From contig OX596336.1 in NCBI GenBank assembly GCA_951394405.1, positions 2,976,001 to 3,040,000 of the forward strand: a stretch of DNA of 64,000 nt. Reading direction: 5' to 3'. This stretch comes from Coprinellus micaceus. Taxonomy: Eukaryota; Basidiomycota; Agaricomycetes; Agaricales; Psathyrellaceae. This document shows positions 1 through 13,122 of the stretch, piece after piece (position 1 is the stretch's first letter; each line of letters begins with the position of its first letter). The notes under the pieces were generated by a model. It did not search any database, was not told the origin of the DNA, and saw only the letters and a list, made by a program, of their open reading frames with translations. The position numbers and the translations under genes were made by a program.

Positions 1-72
1 TCGGGGATGTGAGTACCACGGGGAAAGGGTTGGTGTTTTGTTTGGAGTGCTAATTTGCACGCACATACAGCA

Positions 73-2120
73 ATGTCAGACTTCCGTATCTCTTGCGCGA
101 CCACCCTCCTCACGCACCTTGCGGAGCCCTCCCAGCCGCGGCCCCCATCTGCTGACCCCATCCCCGCAAACGCACCTCCTTCATTTGGCCCCACTTTCCT
201 TGTTATCGCCGCAGCCCTAGCCGTTGAGTACGTCAACGCCGTCGCAGTCTCGCCGAAGGAAATGGTGAAAGCACTGTGCGGGAGCTTGAAGAGATCATCA
301 CGTACGTGCATATTTTCATGTTACTTGACAGCGAGCTTAACTGACGCGCACTTTTTATCTTTCTGCGCCCGGTACATACGGTTGCTTGCCTGGCGACGTC
401 AACCTTTCCCACTTCTGCCACGCACTACGATCGTTCCACCTTTCCATCTCCCTCGGCGGCATACAATTAAACTTCGATTCCCGATCTCAACATACGTACA
501 ACCACCTTACACTCGTGGCAGCGATCGTCCAAGACGCACTGTTAATTTCGATCCTCCGGCTGGCCGCAGAGATCCCTCCCGAAAACGGAACCAGCGTACC
601 GGACGAGGTCAAGGGCGCAGTTGAAGAGGTTCACGACAAGGCAGGGGCGTTGATCCAAAAGGTGGGTAGGCGTGGGGCGGAGTTTGGCTACCTTGTGGCC
701 AGCCCTTTTCGCGTAGCTGTTCTATTGACTAGTTCAACTCTAGCGATGCGCCCAAGTTTTGAAGTACCTTGGGGATGACAAGAGGCTACGCAGCGTCGTG
801 AGGGGATTAAGACCGACGACGGTGGGCGATTCCCTTCTGCTCTTCCCGACTGGAACTGATGATCATTCCTTCCCTTCCTCGGCGCTCGTAATTGCCTCGC
901 GCTGCTGAAAACCCTGGCGTTGATCTGGGCTACTTACCCCTTTCTAGCTTCCCGAGTTTGTACAAGCCCTTGAATATTCAGAAACGAAGGGCAAAACGAA
1001 CTCGGACATCTATCGCGATGATATACCGAGTGATCGCAATTCAAGCGCAAATGCACGAAGTCGAAGTAGGAGTCCAAACGTGGGCCCAGCGGGCGCCAAC
1101 GCCAGAAATGCTAGTCCGAGCAAAAGTATAAATGCCTCAAGCAAGCTTCGATACGCGGCATATGAACCTCCCAAGCCGATGGCGAGCCTGCGGTTCGGGT
1201 CCTCGGGCGGCCAACGTCCTTCGAGTCCCCAGTTGAACAAAGTTAACGCTATCTCGAGGAGCGGTTCGAATCGACCGTCGAGTCCCCGTTCAGATGCAGG
1301 TAGCAGCTCGTATGGAACAGGGAGAAGCGAATACGAATCAGCGGCGGTGGAAGCAGCGAGCTTAGGTCTCGCTGCGGTGTCACTTGGCAGGCTTGACTCG
1401 ATGGATTCGCTTGATTCTCGTAGGTATAGCATTGGCCAAGGAGAGGAGGAGAGGGGGCTGAAGGGAGAGAGCTCTGGTACTGAGGTACGTGTGTTCATGC
1501 ATCTTGTCCGTCCTATTCGCCATTTCACCTCTCTATGAAATGGGGTACGTTCTTTTTGCTGTCTGAGCGAATTACTGATTATTGGTGATTGTCGCTTGTT
1601 CTTATCGGGACTGGTAGCTCGTTCCTGGACCCAGCTTGCCCAAGTTGGATCTCATATCACTGGACTCGCCGTTTGTCACAGACGCTACAATCGGTGCTAG
1701 TGGCGGTAGTGAAGGAGAAGAGGAGAACATTTCCAGTGACGAGTTTGAGAAGATATGGAATGTGCTGCCCGAGGGAGAGCGAGGATCGCAGCGCGGGTGG
1801 TGTGACGGGAGTGTTAGTGAGATCGTAAGGCGCTTGCGAGGATTGGGCAATGGGCACGATGATGAAGGCATGCGCGTTAGGGCAGCACCCGTTGACGTGC
1901 CCCCATTCGTCGGTGCGTGGACGTGTGCTCCGACATATGGCCGACTGTGGAGAGCTTATTGATGTCCTTGGTTGCAGGTGAACTCAAGGTTATGGTTATT
2001 TGGGGAGACGGGAGGGTGGTCGCGGTGCGGTTGAAGGCTGGCGAAGAAGACAGCTGCCTCTGGAGATTAAAGAGCAACGACCTTGTGAAGGCTAGCGCGG
2101 TGAAAGCGGCGTTGGTGTAG
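73..2120 (+). CDS. Unrecognised protein, six exons, 495 aa
   Basis: I do not recognise this protein. A fully phased model is 73..301, 522..661, 744..887, 948..1484, 1618..1912, 1978..2120, with GT-AG introns throughout. The first ~180 residues look helical and globular (segments such as IVQDALLISILRLAAEI and QVLKYLGDDKRLRSVVRGL). That pattern faintly resembles an ENTH/VHS-type helical domain, but this is only an impression. The middle is Ser/Asn/Arg-rich and probably disordered (RSRSRSPN, SSGGQRPSSP). A short ordered C-terminal segment (KVMVIWGDGRVVAVRLK) follows, a possible beta structure. The start ATG was chosen because it opens the first exon in frame with the helical domain. The 5' end lies close to the window edge, so an upstream exon cannot be excluded. 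Confidence 0.6.
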
Positions 2121-2398
2121 AAATGACTGAGGATGAATGGATCAGAGTGTCGTGGGAATTGGTGTCGAGCTAAAAGCGGGGGGACAAAATTTGAGGGACG
2201 ACATTGCAGTGCCTGGCCTTTTCTGACCGCCTCCTCGCCCAACCCAACACCAACTTATGATTCTTTGTCCTCTACTGGTACCACAGATCAACGCCCCTCT
2301 CTTTGGACCACCCGCCCGCTTCCTTGTGGACACAGACCGCCCTCCTTAGGACTACATAAACCCACCACACCTCGCCTCACCCATGGGATAAGCCCAAC

Positions 2399-4079
2399 AT
2401 GATCAACGCCCTCAAGCACCCCGCCTTCTTCCGCCCTGCCAGCCGCCCCACGTCCCCTGGTCCAGCTCACCAAGACCTAGCCCAGGCCGACAGATCCAAG
2501 AAACTCGCCCTCAACTCTTTCAGACGCCCCACCCCGGCCCCGGCCCCACCGCCGCAGACCGCCGCGCCCTCGCTCGTCCAGGATGGCACCTATCTCGAGA
2601 TGCTCAGCCTCAAGTTATCCGAGGCTGTCTCCAAGGCTCTTGCTCAGCCTGCAGGCCCAGTCAACCAGAACGAGCTCCTTGGAGGCAAGCGGCCGCTCCC
2701 AGCCGGACGAGGGGCAGCCCTTGGTGCTGTCATTGCAACGTGCGTTTATTCTTAATTGGGTATTCAACATGAACTGACATGTCTCCAGTGAGCTGAACGC
2801 TACCCGCAACACGCCTCACCTGTACCGCGCCATTTTGCGCTCCCTCCACCGACCTCTCTCTGTCCTCCTCAACAACCTCTCGTCCATTCTACTCCCGCTG
2901 CTGGCATCCCCCACCTTCCTCAGCCCCGCTGCACCCACGCCACAGTGCCCAGTGCCCAATGCCACCCAAGCCCATGCGCTCGGCATCGCGAAGTTTGCAG
3001 AGGAGCTCCTGCTAGTCCTTGACCAGCTCGAGCTCGGTCTCAATGACAACAATAGCTCTGACAACGCACGGGGTGTAGACGGACTCAAGTCCATCCGCGA
3101 AGGCCTTGTTTCGTTGATCAACAAAATCACCACACCCCTTGTGACGGGTATTCGGAACGAGCTGATTCCGTTGATCGAGTCCCTCGAGCGCCCCGCTCAC
3201 ATCGCTGGGGCTCCTACTAAGGCTGGCTCCACAATCAAGCTTACGACTACGGCGAGCACGCACCACCCGACGATAGCCCAATTGCAAGCACTGATTCCCC
3301 TCTACGCACGTGCATTGGCAAGGTACACCACCTCTAGTGTCGCCCAGCCGGCCCTAGCAAACCTTCTGATCTCGGTTCTGTGGAAGGCTCTCGTTGCCCT
3401 GTCGAACCGTGCCGACATATCTCCCACACCCCCTCCTTCGCCGACGGTCTTTCCCACTTCGAACTCCTCGTCTACACTGGTACCGGGGCTGGGTGGAAGG
3501 AAGCGACGAGGATCCCCTTCCACCACCCCTCCCGCGACCCCTCCGGCCAGTCGTTTCATGTTGAAACTCCCGCCCAGTCGGCCTCCGAGTCCTCCAGCGC
3601 TCAAGGACACACCAACCGCTGCGGGAGACTGCAAGGCGCTTCTGGAGCTTATCAACCAGCTTCCACGCCCTTCTCCCGATGGTTCGTCCAAGCTCGCGAG
3701 CGAGGCGGTCGACGAGGCGTTCAAAGGTCTGAAGGCGCTCGCAGTTTTCCTCGAGGTCCTCCAAACAATGAAGCCCGGTTCCATCGAGAAGTCGAACGCT
3801 GATCTCGCGGATGACCTCATCTCGCTTTGCGAGGAGCTCCCTACCCTCATTGCTCTCCCGCCGCTCATCATGATGTACGCGAGCCGCGACGTGCCCAATG
3901 TCAGTGAGATTACGGGTTTGAGTGAGGACGACTATCGGAGGGGGATTCTCAGTGGGTTTGGCAGGGCTGAGGAATGTGCTGACGGGGTTGGCATGAGGGT
4001 ACGCCAGAGGTTGAGCGCGACCCCCGATGCGAACGACGTGGTCATTAGGTGGCTGGATCTCGAGCTTGATTTGCATTGA
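2399..4079 (+). CDS. Conserved-looking helical protein of unknown function, 543 aa
   Basis: The model is two exons, 2399..2739 and 2789..4079, joined in phase by a 49-base intron (donor GTGCGT, acceptor CCAG). I do not recognise a named family. The N-terminus (MINALKHPAFFRP) is followed by a Pro-rich linker. After that comes a mainly helical body rich in Leu and Ala (residues ~120-300), with stretches such as KFAEELLLVLDQLELGL and LIPLYARALARY. A disordered Pro/Ser block at ~320-385 (PTPPPSPTVFPTSNSS, PPATPPASR) separates it from a second helical part, which ends in RWLDLELDLH. No signal peptide or membrane segment is apparent. The start ATG has no in-frame competitor in the exon. Confidence 0.75.
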
Positions 4080-4930
4080 CTAACTGTGGGTCGTTCCAAC
4101 AATCGTCGGGCACTAAGGGGTGCTCTTGAGTATGGGGTCGCTCCCGGTCCCGCCTTTTCCGGTATGGCTTCTTCCTCTGTGTTTTCAGTTCCACTGCTGT
4201 CTTTCCTTGCTTTTAGTCTCTCGTCTTTCTTCGCTGTGTTTTCGCAAACTTTCCCACTTCCCCGCTTTGAGTTGTTGGATTTCAACCTATTTATGATGAC
4301 TCCTTTCATGCTTACGATTCATACACCATTATTGATTCGAGGACAACTAGAATCACATTCAACAGGTTCATTAGATGGGCACAGTGTTGGTCAAGGTCTG
4401 ACGCCCAGCATCATACTCATGACCGCTAGAATCTTTTGTTGTAGGGATAGCTCGCATTTTTATCCTTATGTATACGTACCTCCAGTTAAGCGTAGAACTC
4501 TGCTTGATTTCTTACATGTCATTTGGGAACACCCAATACATGCCTGTTACCCTTTTGCCATCGTTCGCGGACCCCTTCATAGTAGACTTTGACTCAGAAG
4601 TCGGACAGCGATAATTTTATGACAACGACAGTGGTACAAGTTGAAGGGCAGTAACGTGAGGGTGAAAATCGACAGATGGATGGCATATTAACGCTAACAG
4701 ATCGCAGCGGAAGTCGGAAACAGAGAGAACCGGCCCAGCAAGTCCACCGGTATTTGGGAGGGGCAAAGGGCACAGATAACGGTGGCGGCGACGTCACAGT
4801 GAGGGTAATACGGCCTAGTCGGTGGACGGCCCACTTCCTTTGACGTGCAACACACATGTAAGACAAGATTCGAAGCAGGATTCGAACGCCCGTTCGGCAT
4901 GGTACAAGGACGTAGGCGTCGATGGAAGAT
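4080..4930. other. Convergent 3' intergenic region
   Basis: This is about 850 bases between the stop codon of the plus-strand gene at 4079 and the stop codon of the minus-strand primase gene at 4931. It should hold both 3' untranslated regions. Open frames here are short and lack family features. A tRNA-like TTCGAA segment near 4885 does not fold as a T arm. Confidence 0.6.
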
Positions 4931-6475
4931 TTACCATGACAGGGTATCTGTAGTCAAAATCAGCTTCCAATTCATAAAAGGGGAAGAAACTGTGGGCGTG
5001 GGGCAATAGGTCGGGTGGAATGGGAGAACAGAAGTAGCGGTAGAGGGGGAAAGGAGAGAAGGAGAAGAGAATACGGAAGGAAAGAACACGCACCTGGGTC
5101 CTGCTTGGCCTTTCGCTTGAGTTCCATAAGACTCGTAGCGTACTTGTTCATCATCTCGACATACGGCGCTAGCGACGTCCGCTGTACGTCCGAGTCGGGT
5201 GATGGCTCCTCTCCCTCCACTGCCATTCCCTCATCCAACTCCCCCAACAGCTGTCCAATCGTCGGCACCCTCTCCGGGTCGAATGCATCTATCCCTCTTG
5301 GGTCCACCGGCACACAAACCCTTCCTGTTTTGGGGTGGATACAGAAGGGCGCCTTGAGCAAGTGGTTGCGGTGCTTGGAGACCTCGGCATCGATTCGCGG
5401 GTATGTGTAGTGCAGGATGATGTCTTCCATGGCGTGCATGAGAGACGTGCGTTGGCTCCTGTCCTTGGCCTTCACCTCAGCTTTAAGGTCCAGCCACTTC
5501 GAGACCGAGGGTTTGGAAGGGTCTGCAGACCAGGTTTTCCTGAGCGAGTCGGCAACTTTGGTGTCAGGAATAAACTCGAGGAGGGCTTCGTAGCCCTTTT
5601 CCGAACCAAAGCAATCTTGTTCTTCTAGTACGATGTTGGTGAAGTAGGGGAGGAGGGTCTCGAGGGCTGACCTATGGTTGTACAACCTTCGCTCAGTCGA
5701 TAACACTAATGAGAGAAGCACAAACGCACTGAAGAGGTGGTGGCAACGCCTTCGTCCCGGTCCTCAGATTGACCTTCTTCATCCCTTCGTTCTGCCCACT
5801 CGCCACGACCACGTTCATCCACCCCACAACCGCCTTCCTCTGTGCATCCGTCAACTCCAGCGCCTCGGGATCGCTTATCCACAAGTGGATTCCACGTCGT
5901 CCAGAGTACACCCACAGCAGTTGCTCGTAACCGTAATGCTCACGGACAGACTCATCGAGAACCTTGACCGCTGCACTGATCCACTTCCAGCACTTTTTGC
6001 AGATGTTGGCTTCTGAACAGCAGGTACGGATGGGGTCGTAGTCGGTCATATCAATATCAAATACGAGTTCGCGTTGCAGTGGCGTAAGTTGGCGGACAGT
6101 TTTCTTGTCTTTTGGCTGGACGAGGGCGATTGTGAATAACGCGCCAGGAGAGCGCTCATGAGGACTCACCCGTGCAGAGTACACAGGTCCTATCTCAAAA
6201 CGCGATGGATTAAGCTTGCAAACGTCCGCCTTGAGATCATCTGCATTGCTGTAGGACTTGTATCGCACGTACACGTCCCCGGCGAGCGTAAATGCGAATT
6301 CACGGTGTGTCCATTGCCGTGTTGGCATGTGGTCGTGGTTGAGCCACCCATAGACGGATTTGAATGGGTATAACCGTCGATAGAAGGTCAGCATTGCCTC
6401 TGTGGTCCATTAGCATTGGTCTAAGCTAATCCTCGGGGTCATACCAGGGGAAAGAGCGTCCATGCTGTTGGCCAT
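4931..6475 (-). CDS. PRI1: DNA primase small (catalytic) subunit PRI1, 445 aa
   Basis: This is the catalytic subunit of the DNA polymerase alpha-primase complex, which makes RNA primers for lagging-strand synthesis in the nucleus. The minus-strand exons are 6475..6445, 6399..5730, 5671..5094 and 4989..4931. All junctions are GT-AG and in phase, giving 445 residues, close to the usual ~420. Visible landmarks are the catalytic acidic motif VFDIDMTDYD, the cysteine cluster CCSEANICKKCW (the zinc-binding insert), and the nucleotide-binding SGRRGIHLW motif. The N-terminal EAMLTFYRRLYPFK block is also typical. The tiny first exon supplies MANSMDALSP. An ACGCGT box lies 40 bases upstream of the start codon, consistent with cell-cycle control. 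The protein would pair with the large subunit PRI2, which is not in this window. Confidence 0.97.
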
Positions 6476-6973
6476 TGTGTCGGAGTGAGTGGAAAGGGCT
6501 GAGCAGCCACCGAAACGCGTAATGACGCGCCTGTCACACTCATGTGATGCGTTACTTGGGTCACATTCTGATGAAGGTTGCTAACTTCAATGAAGATAGT
6601 GGCATCGGGAGAGGCGTTCGAGAATGTCGTACGACCCCTTCATACCCCCCGTAGAGCAAGGTCATAACGGTGCTCACCATACCCTCCCGCCACGATGTTA
6701 AATCTGGACAGGAGTAGAAGGCCTAGGGTGCACGCTCACCTAAGCGTGGACGAACCAGCTGAACGGTACTAGACGCTGGTCGACGACCGATTTTGGTTAT
6801 ACATTACAACAATACGCAGGATATGACAGTAGCACTAATAATACAGTCTCTGTGAAAGGAGAATACCCGGCGCGCGTGAATCGTAGATGACCATGAAATC
6901 TTGAGATATCCACAAAGGACAGACGTAGAAATGACGTTTCACCAAGTCGTCTGCCAATGTTGAGTTTACGCGT
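6476..6973. other. Intergenic region between primase start and membrane-protein 3' end
   Basis: About 500 bases hold the primase promoter (ACGCGT at 6515) and the presumed 3' untranslated region of the minus-strand membrane-protein gene. I see no coding frame with family features and no repeat. Confidence 0.6.
6515..6520. promoter_or_regulatory. ACGCGT (MluI cell-cycle box) upstream of primase
   Basis: This is a perfect palindromic ACGCGT, 40 bases upstream of the primase ATG, followed closely by a second GACGCG half site (6524-6529). In yeasts the MCB element binds MBF and drives G1/S genes, including DNA replication genes. Function here is inferred from sequence and position only. Confidence 0.55.
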
Positions 6974-7898
6974 TTACCCGACGAGAGGTGCGCGCTCCTC
7001 ATCACTAAGGGCAACGAGTCCACCCCTGGAGCGGTGGAAGACGCCAAAGGCGCCCTTGAAGACCCAGACGAGGGAAAGGATAGCAAAAGCGAGGGCGGAC
7101 CAATGCACGAATTTGGAGGAGGTCTGGTGGGCGAAAATGGCCCAGAGGGACCATGCGATGGCAATGGCGGCGGGGAGATCGCCCTCAGGGGTGGAGAAGG
7201 CGTAGGTGGCGGCTGTGCCCTCGAGGAAGAAACTGGAAAAGGTGGTTTAAAGGGAGAAGGCTGAGGAAATGAGAAGTTAAACTCACAGAGCAAGGAAGAC
7301 GAAGACCTTGGTCCAGACACCGGCCTTGTGGTGGATTGCATTAACGCCGAACGCCTCGAACGCGGTCAGGACGACCAGAACGGTGGTCCAGCCGTGGTAG
7401 AGAGAGAAGGGAAGGTGGATGAAGATCTCGTCCGAGTATGATTGGGGCGAGTGGTGCTTCTTGACAACATAGTATATGTGTGTGACTGCGGAACTAACGA
7501 ACAGGGCGAAGATGAATGCTACAATTCACAATTAGCCTTCACATCAACACGAGCCGTACTGCGCCGCACGCACCCCAGATGTACTTGTGCGAGGCCCAGA
7601 GGTTGATGTACACCGCGTTCAGAATGGCGAGGAGAGGGAAGCGCCAGGAGATGGCGTCGACGATGGTGGCCTTTCCGGCGGGGAAAAATTGGTAGATGAC
7701 GGTTCCAAGGAGTAAAGCGTGAATGAGAGTCCAGATGAGGAAGGCCCATGGTGCGGGTGTCACATAGGTTTCGCGGCCATTGTAGTAGATGGACGAGGGG
7801 GCAGCAACGGTGTAGATATTCGACCCCAAGAAGAGGAAGTAGACGAGGATGTTGGTGATCTTGAGGAGGATACCGTCCTTCCAAGTGGAATCAGCCAT
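6974..7898 (-). CDS. Multi-pass membrane protein (DUF1774/TspO-like appearance), 271 aa
   Basis: The exons are 7898..7574, 7518..7287 and 7232..6974 on the minus strand, all in phase, giving 271 residues. The start ATG sits in a strong CCACCATGG context. An in-frame extension upstream is possible but unlikely. The protein has about seven hydrophobic segments, for example [53 protein letters not shown] and [18 protein letters not shown], with many Trp residues in the loops. Size, Trp content and topology recall fungal DUF1774 proteins or TspO/MBR-like proteins. I cannot separate these by eye. The gene is divergent from the PHD-finger gene, with 131 bases between the two ATGs, so they probably share a promoter. 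Confidence 0.75.
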
Positions 7899-8029
7899 GG
7901 TGGAGGGGGAAGGGTAAGTGGTGGTCCAACATTCGTTGTCCCACAGGTTTATGTACTCCACGAGGACGACCTCATGACGTACTGCGGGGACACAGTCACA
8001 CACGTGATCGCCCCTCTCCTCTTGCCGCC

Positions 8030-8822
8030 ATGAGCGCTTGTCAGGTTTGCAGCACTACGGAGTCCAATGCCAAGAAATTCCTGCTCAAATGTGCAGGATG
8101 CGCAAAGTGTTATCACCACAGTCAGTATCGAGTCTTTTTTTTCACAAGGTGTTGTTCATTTTTTGGGACTTTCCGAAGGATGCCACAAACCCCCCGTAAC
8201 TGATCAGGAATTAATCTCGCGAGTATCAGCCCAGAAGAAAAGAGATCCGAAGAATGGGTTGGTCGCATGGAGATGTATTTCCTGCTTGACTGTGAATGCT
8301 CCAGACACTATTATGCCGGAACTCAAAACCCCTACGCCCAATGACGCTATTCCTACCCAGAATGAGCCTGATGTAATTGAGATCTCAGACTCAGAACCGT
8401 CACCCCCACCACCGCTCCCGGCGGAAGTTGTCTCATTGGTGTCAAGCGATGACGAGGAGATAATGGAGAGGCTCGACTTCCAGGCGAAAGAGGATACTGC
8501 GCGTAACCGAGATTGGTTCGATGACCTCTGGGACACCATTCAACATAGGCTCTCGATCCAAAAGGAGCCATCGGTTGCTGCGCATGGCAGACGCTCTGCT
8601 CCCCGAACATATGAAGCACCTCCATGGTTCGACAGAAGCTCCTCGTCGACTGGCGCTTGGGACGAGCTTCAGAATTCCACAATTACTGCATCAACGTCAT
8701 CTATCCCCCACCCCTCTCGTAAACCCAAGGAAAGGCCCAAAGCAAACAAAGACACTTACAACTTCTCGTTTACGTCGTGGATGGAAGCGCGGAAGGCAGA
8801 AGGAAATTCAAGAACCAACTAA
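8030..8822 (+). CDS. PHD-type zinc-finger protein with SUMO-interaction-like motifs, 244 aa
   Basis: The exons are 8030..8120 and 8179..8822. Splicing completes a C4HC3 zinc-finger layout: CQVC near residue 4, CAGC near 23, then CYHHRCHKPP and a final WRCISC near residue 67. This arrangement is typical of PHD fingers, which often read histone tails in the nucleus. After the finger the protein is acidic and probably disordered. It contains two hydrophobic-acidic stretches, DVIEISDSE and [11 protein letters not shown], that match the SUMO-interacting motif pattern. The C-terminus is basic and polar ([12 protein letters not shown]). The start ATG is in a GCCGCC context. The gene ends about 30 bases from the convergent BiP stop codon. 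The target is unknown, and a further 3' intron cannot be excluded. Confidence 0.72.
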
Positions 8823-8850
8823 GATACAGCGAAGATGGAGTAACTATGCA

Positions 8851-11479
<2,629 letters not shown>

Positions 11480-12107
11480 TGTGGACCAGACTCCCAGAGT
11501 GTGGTAGTAGGTTGGGGGTGGCAGGAAATGTGGGATGGGGTTAGAAAATGAAAGGCGAAGGGACCGTTTCTACCCTTTATATACAGAGTCACATTCGTTC
11601 ATTTTCCAATATCGCTTTAGCGCTAGGTACACGTAGGCGCACGTACACACTCCATGTAGCATGCAAAGCCTGGATGCCCGACACCGGCGCCAGGTCGTGT
11701 CGGTACCGACGATTGAATTATCGTAGAGTCACCTTTCTCCCTGAATCGACATCACTACATCTCTTCTTCAATACGACGAATCAAAGTGCCTTTACGAACT
11801 GACACGTTTACACACACGTACGCCTGCAACTTTCCAGAGCGTCTGTGAGTCGCGTGGCCTGGCGCGTTGCACGGTGTAATTGGCTGGGTGCAATCATGAT
11901 CATGGTGCTGTACCTTGGTCACCGTCACCTTCTCCCCCCTTATCTCAATGGGACTGCGACCGACATACACAATGGAACATGTATACACTCGATTTCGCTG
12001 GGACGTTCTATGACGCGGAGACTACAGATGAGATCGCGACGTACGTGTTCTCCCCGCCTTGACTCGATCGGGGTGCGGAGGACACGTTGGCGTCTTGAGC
12101 GCCAATC
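11480..12107. other. BiP upstream region up to the 999-bp element
   Basis: This region holds the BiP promoter and then about 400 bases with no supported gene. It ends at the target-site duplication of the inserted element. Confidence 0.55.
11577..11584 (-). promoter_or_regulatory. TATA box of the BiP gene
   Basis: Read on the minus strand this is TATATAAAG, about 100 bases upstream of the BiP ATG. Two ACGT-core sequences (near 11629 and 11640) and a CCAAT near 11605-11610 lie further upstream. They could take part in stress induction, but I cannot match them to a specific UPR element. Confidence 0.5.
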
Positions 12108-12115
12108 ACTGATCG
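12108..12115. repeat. Target-site duplication, left of element copy 1
   Basis: ACTGATCG directly precedes the left terminus and is repeated at 13115-13122. Confidence 0.85.
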
Positions 12116-13114
12116 TGGGGGTGTCCAATCCCTGCATGTCACGCGGCTGGCCCGTGTCACAGCGCGTCACGGTGTCACGCGAAAACGCGAAACAGGCACT
12201 TGTCGAAGCACCTTTCGTGCCATTCCGTCTCTTATCCCCTAAATATAAAATTTGAGAGGGTAAAAATCGATTTTATATGTATATAGGCGGGTATTGTAAC
12301 TCATTTCGCTGTGCCAACATATGTGTTCAGCCAACTAGAGGACCAAAGGGCTCTGAGGCGCCCATGTCACTGTCGTATTTCCATTTTTGGCCATGAGCCC
12401 GGTCGCGCTGATCACGAGCACCCGGCACCTTCTGCCCCATAGCTCTCCACTGAGTCCACTTAGAGCCATATGAAAGACACCCTCATGAAGCTAAGCTGCT
12501 ACTCTATATTTCTACCATAGGTTGGTGAGATTTATATCTTTTGGTGTAACGCAAATTTGAGTATCGCAAGGGGCAACTGGACACTCTTGTAAAGAATAGA
12601 ACTCAGTACGATCTGCTCAGATGAGCAGGGTTTGTAGAGACTTTCATCTCCGGTGGCTTCTGGCTATAGAACTCCAGGATTCGATTTTTGATTAAAGGCC
12701 TACAAGTGTCAGATACTACCCAGTGAAAGGAGGTATCTCAGGAGGGAAGAAACCTACAAAAAATTGAATCGTGGAGTTCTGTTAGAATCCATCTTCGCTA
12801 CAAAATCGGTCTATAAATCATCCCAGTACGTGCAGTCGTTGTTGAGTTCTATTCTTTACAAGTTTTCCCTGCCAAATTGGCCGTGACTTGAGGTGAATTC
12901 CCAGATATCTGGTCCCATACCTGGCTTAAACACTTTTAATTTTGCCAATACACTAATCTACCATGTGTACATCTATTCCGCATTTTATTTGAGTTGGATC
13001 TGCCGTGTAGAGCCTGCAGTCGAGCAAAGCACTCTCGGTTTCACCTATTGGCCTGTGACACGCGCGTGACGCCTTTGTCACGCGCGTCGGCCGTATAGGG
13101 AATTGGACACCCCC
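12116..13114. mobile_element. Non-autonomous TIR DNA transposon (MITE-like), copy 1, 999 bp
   Basis: The left end reads TGGGGGTGTCCAATCCC and the right end reads GGGAATTGGACACCCCC, giving terminal inverted repeats. Subterminal regions at both ends are rich in GTCACGCG-type words. The 8 bases ACTGATCG flank it exactly on both sides (12108-12115 and 13115-13122), a target-site duplication. A 7-bp duplication is equally possible if the terminal A belongs to the element. No transposase is encoded. The 48-codon frame at the left end is just element sequence. A second copy of the same 999-bp length lies at 56058-57056. Eight-base duplications fit hAT-like or KDZ-type transposons, the latter abundant in mushrooms. 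The superfamily is inference. Confidence 0.9.
12586..12862. repeat. Nested foldback core inside element copy 1
   Basis: A perfect 20-base inverted pair lies at 12586-12605 and 12843-12862 (core TAAAGAATAGAACTCA). Inside it a second pair, 12668-12689 with 12759-12780, matches at 20 of 22 positions. At the centre AGATACTACC pairs imperfectly with GGAGGTATCT. The whole could fold into one long interrupted hairpin. The 20-base arms are unchanged in the second copy. Confidence 0.8.
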
Positions 13115-13122
13115 ACTGATCG
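13115..13122. repeat. Target-site duplication, right of element copy 1
   Basis: ACTGATCG directly follows the right terminus and matches 12108-12115. Confidence 0.85.

Noticed and set aside
302..521. Possible missing splice acceptor in the first gene near 340-385
   Set aside because: No AG is present at the expected place, but a canonical acceptor at 520-521 gives a 220-base intron with correct phase.
3302..4076. Long minus-strand frames opposite the gene at 2399-4079
   Set aside because: They lie antisense to a well-phased coding exon and have low-complexity Arg/Gly/Ser composition with no motifs.
4861..4935. tRNA-like TTCGAAT segment on the minus strand, near the primase 3' end
   Set aside because: The five bases on each side of the loop do not pair (GGGCG with CCTGC), and no matching acceptor or anticodon arm is found.
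12116..12255. A short frame at the left end of the 999-bp element, repeated at 56058-56197
   Set aside because: Its conservation only reflects the copied DNA. There is no start context, no family feature and no continuation.
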